Below are positions 6,673 through 7,564 of a stretch of 7,564 nt of DNA, in pieces; positions within the stretch are counted from its first letter, which is position 1, and each line of letters begins with the position of its first letter. This stretch comes from Comamonadaceae bacterium (GTDB taxonomy: Bacteria; Pseudomonadota; Gammaproteobacteria; Burkholderiales; Burkholderiaceae_C), in NCBI GenBank assembly GCA_947458415.1, contig CANGZG010000120.1, positions 1-7,564 on the forward strand, written 5' to 3'. Both the position numbers and the translations under genes were made by a program. The notes beneath the pieces were generated by a model, which was not told the origin of the DNA, did no database searches, and saw only the letters and a program-made list of their open reading frames with translations.

Positions 6673-6700
6673 TGGTGCGTGGTGAGGGTTTCGAACCCCC
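6673..6700 (-). other. tRNA-3'-end-like sequence (T-arm, acceptor strand and CCA), possible attachment-site scar
   Basis: Read on the minus strand: a T-stem GGGGG, a canonical seven-base T-loop TTCGAAA, the partner CCCTC (one G-U pair), then seven acceptor bases ACCACGC and ACCA. No matching 5' acceptor (GCGTGGT) or D-arm is found upstream on that strand. A weak anticodon-arm-like stretch with TTCACAT lies before it, with two of five stem pairs broken. So this is not an intact tRNA. It could be the 3' copy left by an integrase using a tRNA gene, or chance in a G/C-rich stretch. Confidence 0.35.
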
Positions 6701-6732
6701 GCCCCCCGCCATGTGAAGGTGCCGCCTTGGGC

Positions 6733-6760
6733 TTGTCATGCCAAATAAATTCCTTACAAT
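6733..6760 (+). promoter_or_regulatory. vapBC promoter
   Basis: TTGTCA (-35, 6733-6738), a 16-bp spacer and TACAAT (-10, 6755-6760) form a good sigma-70 promoter. The predicted start is near 6767, so the leader is only about 15 nt. The -10 falls inside the operator at 6750-6771. Confidence 0.6.
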
Positions 6761-6771
6761 AGGGTAAGGAA
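6750..6771. promoter_or_regulatory. vapBC autoregulatory operator (perfect 8-bp inverted repeat)
   Basis: TTCCTTAC (6750-6757) and GTAAGGAA (6764-6771) are perfect inverted arms with six bases between. The repeat covers the -10 box and probable start site and ends just ahead of the GGAG ribosome site. Antitoxins of this type commonly bind such sites alone and with their toxin to repress their own operon; binding here is inferred. Confidence 0.65.
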
Positions 6772-6782
6772 AAGGAGTATTG

Positions 6783-7025
6783 ATGGCTACTGCAACTCTC
6801 ACCTCAAAAGGGCAAATCACCATTCCCATCGCGGTGCGCAATGAACTTCAACTGGCGTCCGGGGACCGGGTGGAGTTTGTGCAAATAGCGCCTGGTCGCT
6901 ATGAAATGATTGCAAACACAGCTGATGTCACCGATCTCAAAGGTATGTTTGGTGTCGTAAAAAAATCCGTATCAATTGAATCCATGAACCAAGCGATTGC
7001 CAAGCGTGGAGCATCCGCTAAATGA
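6783..7025 (+). CDS. vapB: Antitoxin with AbrB/MazE/SpoVT DNA-binding domain (VapB-like)
   Basis: An 80-residue antitoxin that should bind and neutralise the PIN toxin encoded next to it, and repress the shared promoter. Residues 2-44 form the AbrB swapped-hairpin fold: ATLTSKGQITIPIAVRNELQ with the conserved TSKGQITIP, then LASGDRVEFVQIAPGRYEM. The tail from about 48 to 77 (DVTDLKGMFGVVKKSVSIE... AIAKRG) is the expected toxin-gripping segment. ATG 6783 is chosen because AAGGAG lies five nt upstream; an in-frame TTG directly before it has no suitable site. Its stop overlaps the toxin start by four bases (ATGA), typical of coupled toxin-antitoxin pairs. An operator-like inverted repeat covers its -10 box. 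Confidence 0.92.
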   Translation: MATATLTSKGQITIPIAVRNELQLASGDRVEFVQIAPGRYEMIANTADVTDLKGMFGVVKKSVSIESMNQAIAKRGASAK

Positions 7026-7417
7026 CAGGCTTGGACACAAATATCCTGGTGCGCTACATCATGCAAGACTACGCCAAGCAGTCGCCTAAGGCCAACCGCT
7101 TGATTGAATCCTTGGACGCTGACAACCTGGGATTCATATCTACAGTGAGCGTGATTGAACTTTTCTGGGTGTTAAGCAGTTGCTACGAACTCAGTAATGC
7201 ACAAGTCACTCAAGCTCTTGAGACCATGCTGCGAGCTAAATCTTTTGTGATTGAACGTCCAGAACAAGTAGCCAAAGCGATCAGCATGTTCAAAGGCGGA
7301 AAGACAGATTTCGCTGATTGTTTGATTCAATGCAGTGCAAAGGAAGCGGGCTGTACAGAAACCATGACATTTGATGTGAGTGCTGCAAAGTACGCAGGTA
7401 TGACTCTGGTGCAGTGA
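7022..7417 (+). CDS. vapC: PIN-domain ribonuclease toxin (VapC-like)
   Basis: A 131-residue PIN-domain protein. VapC toxins are Mg-dependent endoribonucleases that cut initiator tRNA, other tRNAs or rRNA and stop growth when the antitoxin is lost. The acidic metal-binding set is complete: Asp5 in GLDTNILVRY, Glu46 in SVIELFWVL, Asp96 and Asp99 in KTDFADCLI, and Asp118 in MTFDVSAAK. The length is normal, so the toxin looks active rather than decayed. It overlaps vapB by four bases (ATGA) and has no strong ribosome site, so its translation should depend on vapB. The RNA target cannot be read from sequence. The pair sits beside a tRNA-end-like sequence, as is common in accessory regions. Confidence 0.93.
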   Translation: MTGLDTNILVRYIMQDYAKQSPKANRLIESLDADNLGFISTVSVIELFWVLSSCYELSNAQVTQALETMLRAKSFVIERPEQVAKAISMFKGGKTDFADCLIQCSAKEAGCTETMTFDVSAAKYAGMTLVQ

Positions 7418-7564
7418 GCACGCCGCGTTGATAACTGCTGGCGCTGCAATGGCCTATCAAGTTGTGTATCGAGCATGAATCACCCATTGATTCGGTAAAT
7501 TGAATCCCGGTGTCAACAAGGCTTTGACAAGCTCTAAGGGGGCGAAGGGTTCGCAATAGGCTTC
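7418..7564. other. Gene-free tail with three small inverted repeats
   Basis: I see no supported gene. Three hairpins follow each other: GAATCA-N5-TGATTC (7477-7493), TGTCAA-N7-TTGACA (7511-7529) and GCGAA-N3-TTCGC (7542-7554). None is followed by a T-tract, so none is a clear terminator for vapBC. They may be regulatory sites of a gene beyond the window or chance. Confidence 0.3.

Noticed and set aside
6673..6760. A complete tRNA gene on the minus strand
   Set aside because: Only the 3' end fits. The matching 5' acceptor and D-arm are missing and the anticodon stem has two mismatches; kept only as a tRNA-end-like scar.
7290..7556. 88-codon minus-strand frame at the right end
   Set aside because: Mostly antisense to vapC, with no domain and no ribosome site that I can support.
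7418..7564. Integron attC site after the toxin-antitoxin cassette
   Set aside because: No GTTRRRY / RYYYAAC core pair with an attC-like imperfect fold is visible.
1..7564. CRISPR array, insertion sequence or transposase
   Set aside because: No regularly spaced repeats, no transposase-like frame and no terminal inverted repeats were seen.

Overview
The window looks like chromosomal DNA of a moderate-GC betaproteobacterium, most likely Burkholderiales and probably Comamonadaceae-like. This placement is an inference from overall protein similarity (AhpC/AhpF, DadA-like oxidoreductase, AhpD-like protein), gene style and base composition. No rRNA or other marker is present to fix it. The window holds eight protein-coding genes that I support. 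One, ahpF, is cut by the left edge, and one is a very small cysteine-rich gene.

Layout. (1) Positions 1-1723, minus strand: ahpC followed by ahpF, the peroxiredoxin and its flavoprotein reductase. AhpF runs off the window just after its C-terminal CPHC disulfide. (2) 1724-1947: a divergent control region with several short palindromes and a run of eight C. (3) 1948-3383, plus strand: a 57-residue, six-cysteine protein 14 nt ahead of a DadA/DAO-type FAD oxidoreductase. (4) 3396-3860, minus: a secreted DUF4440/SnoaL-like protein. (5) 4098-4499, plus: an AhpD-like (carboxymuconolactone decarboxylase family) protein with the full E-x11-C-x2-C-x3-H signature. (6) 4505-6517, minus: an acyltransferase-3/SGNH surface polysaccharide O-acyltransferase. 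(7) 6518-6782: a control region holding a Fur-box-like palindrome, a sequence that reads as a tRNA 3' end on the minus strand, and the promoter/operator of the next operon. (8) 6783-7417, plus: a vapBC-type toxin-antitoxin pair (AbrB-fold antitoxin, PIN-domain toxin). (9) 7418-7564: no gene seen, three small hairpins.

How it fits together. The left half has a redox theme. AhpC destroys peroxides, AhpF re-reduces AhpC with NADH, an AhpD-like CxxC protein could be another thiol peroxidase or reductant, and a flavin amine/amino-acid oxidoreductase sits divergently next to ahpC. A direct functional link between these genes is inference only. The right end looks accessory: a toxin-antitoxin module beside a tRNA-3'-end-like sequence, which is what the edge of an integrated element would leave.

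Nothing here is a clear large new defence or biosynthetic system. The least explained items are the tiny Cys-rich gene coupled to the oxidoreductase, the tRNA-end-like scar at the vapBC boundary, and the long imperfect palindrome upstream of the acyltransferase.
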